64,000 nt of DNA from Zeus faber (Eukaryota; Chordata; Actinopteri; Zeiformes; Zeidae). Positions 59,801 to 64,000 of the stretch are shown here, one piece after another. The notes beneath the pieces are model-generated. The model saw only the letters and a program-made list of their open reading frames with translations, made no database searches and was not told the DNA's origin. Position 1 is the stretch's first letter. Every line of letters starts with the position of its first letter. The translations under genes and the position numbers were made by a program. Location of the stretch: the NCBI GenBank assembly GCA_960531495.1, contig OY482855.1, forward strand, positions 1,984,001-2,048,000. The letters are read 5' to 3'.

Positions 59801-62800
59801 AAGTCATATAAATTGAAAGAAAGAATGAAAGAAAGATTGAACGATTGAAAGAAAGATTGAAAGAAAGAAAGATTGAAAGAAAGAATGAAAGACTGATTGA
59901 AAGAAAGAATGAAAGAAAGATTGAAAGAAAGAATGAAAGAATGAAAAAAAGATTTAAAGATTGAAAGAAATATTGAAAGTAATAAAAATTTAAAGAAAGA
60001 ATTAAAGAAAGATTGAAAGTAAGAAAGATTGAAAGAAAGATTGAAAGAAAGAATGAAAGAAAGATTAAAGGAAGGAATGAAAGAATGAAAGAAAGATTGA
60101 AAGATTGAAAGAAATATTGAAAGGAAGAAAGATTGAAAGTAAGAAAGATTGAAAGATTAAAAAAAAGAATAAAAGAAAGATTGAAAGATTGAAAAAAAGA
60201 TTGAACGAAATAATGAAAGAAAGATTGAAAGAAATAATGAAAGAAGGAATGAAAGAATGAAAGAAAGATTGAAAGAAATAGTGAACGTTAGAAAGATTGA
60301 AAAAAAGAATGAATAAAAGATTGAAAGAAAGATTGAAAAAAAGAAAGATTTAAAGAAATATTGAAAGAAAAATTTAAACAAAGATTGAAAGACTGAAAGA
60401 AAGATTGAAAGAAAGAATGAAAGAATGAAAGAAAGATTGAAAGAAAGATTGAAAGTCATATAAATTGAAAGAAAGAATGAAAGAAAGATTGAACGATTGA
60501 AAGAAAGATTGAAAGAAAGAAAGATTGAAAGAAAGAATGAAAGACAGATTGAAAGAAAGAATGAAAGAAAGATTGAAAGAAAGAATGAAAGAATGAAAAA
60601 AAGATTTAAAGATTGAAAGAAATATTGAAAGTAATAAAAATTTAAAGAAAGAATTAAAGAAAGATTGAAAGTAAGAAAGATTGAAAGAAAGATTGAAAGA
60701 AAGAATGAAAGAAAGATTAAAGGAAGGAATGAAATAATGAAAGAAAGATTGAAAGATTGAAAGAAATATTGAAAGGAAGAAAGATTGAAAGATTAAAAAA
60801 AAGAATAAAAGAAAGATTGAAAGATTGAAAAAAAGATTGAACGAAATAATGAAAGAAAGATTGAAAGAAATAATGAAAGAAGGAATGAAAGAATGAAAGA
60901 AAGATTGAAAGAAATATTGAACGTAAGAAAGATTGAAAAAAAGAATGAATAAAAGATTGAAAGAAAGATTGAAAAAAAGAAAGATTTAAAGAAATATTGA
61001 AAGAAAAATTTAAACAAAGATTGAAAGACTGAAAGAAAGATTGAAAGAAAGAATGAAAGAATGAAAGAAAGATTGAAAGAAAGAAAGATTGAAAGTCATA
61101 TAAATTGAAAGAAAGAATGAAAGAAAGATTGAAAGAAAGATTGAAAGAAAGATTGAAAAAAAGAAAGATTTGAAGAAATATTGAAAGAAAAATTTAAACA
61201 AAGATTGAAAGACTGAAAGAAAGATTGAAAGAAAGAATGAAAGAAAGATTGAAAGAAAGATTGAAAGAAAGAAAGATTGAAAGTCATATAAATTGAAAGA
61301 AAGAATGAAAGAAAGATTGAAAGAAAGAATGAAAGAAAGATTGAAACAAAGAATGAAACAAAGATTGAAATAAAGATTGAAAGAAAGAAAGATTGAAAGT
61401 CATTTAAATAGAAAGAAAGAATGAAAGAAAGATTGAACGATTGAAAGAAAGATTGAAATAAAGAAAGATTGAAAGAAAGAATGAAAGAATGAAAAAAAGA
61501 TATAAAGATTGAAAGAAAGAAAGATTGAAAGTAATAAAAATTGAAAGAAAAACTGAAAGAAAGATTGAAAGTAAGAAAGATTGAAAGAAAGATTGATAGA
61601 AAGATTGAAAGATTGAAAGATTGAAAGAAAGATTGAAAAAAAGAATAAAAGAAAGATTGAAAGAAAGATTGAAATAAATAATGAAAGAAAGATTAAAGGA
61701 AGGAATGAAAGAATGAAAGAAAGATTGAAAGATTGAATGAAATATTGAAAGAAAGAAAGATTGAAAGTAAGAAAGATTGAAAGATTAAAAAAAAGAATAA
61801 AAGAAAGATTGAAAGATTGAAAAAAAGATTGAACGAAATAATGAAAGAAAGATTGAAAGAAATAATGAAAGATTGAAAGAAAGAATGAAAGAATGAAAGA
61901 AAGATTGAAAGAAAGAAAGATTGAAAGAAAGAATGAAAGACCGATTGAAAGAAAGAATGAAAGAAAGATTGAAAGAAAGAATGAAAGAATGAAAAAAAGA
62001 TTTAAAGATTGAAAGAAGTATTGAAAGAAAGAAAGATTGAAAGTAATAAGAATTGAAAGAAAGACTGAAAGAAAGATTGAAAGTAAGAAAGATTGAAAAA
62101 AAGATTGAAAAGAAAGATTGATAGAAAGATTGAAAGATTGAAAGATTGAAAGAAAGATTGAAAAAAACAATAAAAGAAAGATTGAAAGATTGAAAGAAAG
62201 ATTGAAATAAATAATGAAAGAAAGATTAAAGGAAGGAATGAAAGAATGAAAGAAAGATTGAAAGATTGAAAGAAATATTGAAAGAAAGAAAAATTGAAAG
62301 TAAGAAAGATTGAAAGATTTAAATAAAGAATAAAAGAAAGATTGAAAGATTGAAAAAAAGATTGAAAGAAATAATGAAAGAAAGATTGAAAGAAATAATG
62401 AAAGAAGGAATGAAAGAATGAAAGAAAGATTGAAAGAAATATTGAAAGTAAGAAAGATTGAAAAAAAGAATGAAAGAAAGATTGAAAGAAAGATTGAAAA
62501 AAAGAAAGATTTAAAGAAATATTGAAAGAAAAATTTAAACAAAGATTGAAAGACTGAAAGAAAGATTGAAAGAAAGAATGAAAGAATGAAAGAAAGATTG
62601 AAAGAAAGATTGAAAGAAAGAAAGATTGAAAGTCATATAAATTGAAAGAAAGAATGAAAGAAAGATTGAACGATTGAAAGAAAGATTGAAAGAAAGAAAG
62701 ATTGAAAGAAAGAATGAAAGACAGATTGAAAGAAAGAATGAAAGAAAGATTGAAAGAAAGAATGAAAGAATGAAAAAAAGATTTAAAGATTGAAAGAAAT

Positions 62801-64000
62801 ATTGAAAGAAAGAAAGATTGAAAGTAATAAAAATTTAAAGAAAGAATGAAAGAAAGATTGAAAGTAAGAAAGATTGAGAGGAAGATTGAAAGAAAGATTG
62901 ATAGAAAGATTGAAAGATTGAAAGATTGAAAGAAAGATTGAAAAAAAGAATAAAAGAAAGATTGAAAGATTGAAAAAAAGATTGAAAGAAATAATGAAAG
63001 AAAGATTGAAAGAAATAATGAAAGAAGGAATGAAAGAATGAAAGAAAGATTGAAAGAAATATTGAAAGTAAGAAAGATTGAAAAAAAGAATGAAAGAAAG
63101 ATTGAAAGAAAGATTGAAAAAAAGAAAGATTTAAAGAAATATTGAAAGAAAAATTTAAACAAAGATTGAAAGACTGAAAGAAAGATTGAAAGAAAGAATG
63201 AAAGAATGAAAGAAAGATTGAAAGAAAGAAAGATTGAAAGTCATATAAATTGAAAGAAAGAATGAAAGAAAGATTGAACGATTGAAAGAAAGATTGAAAG
63301 AAAGAAAGATTGAAAGAAAGAATGAAAGACAGATTGAAAGAAAGAATGAAAGAAAGATTGAAAGAAAGAATGAAAGAATGAAAAAAAGATTTAAAGATTG
63401 AAAGAAATATTGAAAGTAATAAAAATTTAAAGAAAGAATTAAAGAAAGATTGAAAGTAAGAAAGATTGAAAGAAAGATTGAAAGAAAGAATGAAAGAAAG
63501 ATTAAAGGAAGGAATGAAAGAATGAAAGAAAGATTGAAAGATTGAAAGAAATATTGAAAGGAAGAAAGATTGAAAGTAAGAAAGATTGAAAGATTAAAAA
63601 AAAGAATAAAAGAAAGATTGAAAGATTGAAAAAAAGATTGAACGAAATAATGAAAGAAAGATTGAAAGAAATAATGAAAGAAGGAATGAAAGAATGAAAG
63701 AAAGATTGAAAGAAATATTGAACGTAAGAAAGATTGAAAAAAAGAATGAATAAAAGATTGAAAGAAAGATTGAAAAAAAGAAAGATTTAAAGAAATATTG
63801 AAAGAAAAATTTAAACAAAGATTGAAAGACTGAAAGAAAGATTGAAAGAAAGAATGAAAGAATGAAAGAAAGATTGAAAGAAAGAAAGATTGAAAGTCAT
63901 ATAAATTGAAAGAAAGAATGAAAGAAAGATTGAAAGATTAAATGATTGAAAGAAAGATTGAAAGAAATAATGAAAGAAAGATTGAAAGAAATAATGGAAG
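56801..64000 (+). repeat. Family B block 5 (runs off the right edge)
   Basis: Family B landmarks to the end of the window, with gtcat at about 56868, 57898, 58525, 59811, 60457, 61096, 61282, 61398, 62635, 63239 and 63898. The stretch 58964-59720 resembles 61790-62550 at offset about 2829. A small variant (caaagaatgaaacaaag) near 61340 recalls the family A sequence at about 1262 and 4291. No gene is seen, and the array continues past the window. Confidence 0.85.
59811..61290 (+). repeat. Family B sub-unit repeated about every 640 bp
   Basis: The order gtcatataaattg, gaacgattg, gtaataaaaattt, gaattaaag, aggaaggaatg, gaacgaaataatg, aaaaatttaaac recurs with gtcat at 59811, 60457 and 61096 (spacings 646 and 639). 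Other landmarks give 636 and 652. It is the clearest local view of a family B sub-unit. Confidence 0.72.

Noticed and set aside
1-64000. CRISPR array or bacterial repeat system
   Set aside because: There are no unique spacers of constant size between constant repeats and no cas genes. The insert is a vertebrate-type LINE.
1-64000. Telomere repeat (TTAGGG/CCCTAA) or known vertebrate centromere motif
   Set aside because: No telomeric hexamer runs were seen, and I noticed no match to a CENP-B box. The array's chromosomal position cannot be inferred from the window.

Overview
This window is almost entirely satellite DNA. About 60.7 kb of the 64 kb consists of variants of the tetranucleotides GAAA and GATT/GAAT, joined mainly as 8-bp (GAAAGATT) and 12-bp (GAAAGAAAGATT) units. 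The units lie in one orientation throughout, so the + strand is purine-rich and very poor in C. I see no host gene, tRNA, rRNA, CRISPR array or promoter. The many long open frames on the - strand (up to about 940 codons), and shorter Lys/Glu/Arg-rich ones on the + strand, are by-products of the repeat and are not annotated as genes.

The only complex sequence is one 3.27-kb insert at 4600-7869. It is a - strand non-LTR retrotransposon of the L2 clade. It has an APE-type endonuclease, a reverse transcriptase with a YADD box, a 3' hairpin with a GGATA loop, and a short TGTAAA-type tail. It is dead: two in-frame stops, one internal deletion with a frame change, and no ATG at the head of its frame. 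It is flanked by a 5-bp direct repeat (AGATT), and the empty version of its insertion site can be read several times elsewhere in the window. The 3' tail is typical of teleost fish L2 elements, so the host is most likely a ray-finned fish. The satellite itself I do not recognise.

Layout: 1-4599 satellite, family A, containing a duplication with a period of about 3.0 kb. 4600-7869 L2 element. 7870 to about 20.8 kb family A, with higher-order periods of about 0.82 kb and about 3.0-3.2 kb. From about 20.8 kb to the end the array alternates between family A and a second family B. A is marked by gacggacag, gattaaacaattg and gaacgattggaag. B is marked by gtcatataaattg, gtaataaaaattt and aggaaggaatg. 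B occupies about 20.8-26.3, 29.0-34.8, 39.1-46.9 (with a small A island), 54.2-56.45 and 56.8-64.0 kb. The A+B pair forms a very long unit of roughly 8.5-12 kb, with later tandem duplications of about 1.55, 2.55, 2.6, 3.05 and 0.64 kb nested inside it.

No genes work together here. What the window shows is how a tetranucleotide repeat was built up, through several levels of unequal exchange or replication slippage, into a chromosome-scale array that later received one L2 insertion. All periods and borders were read by eye from diagnostic motifs. Borders inside the array are uncertain by tens to about a hundred bases.
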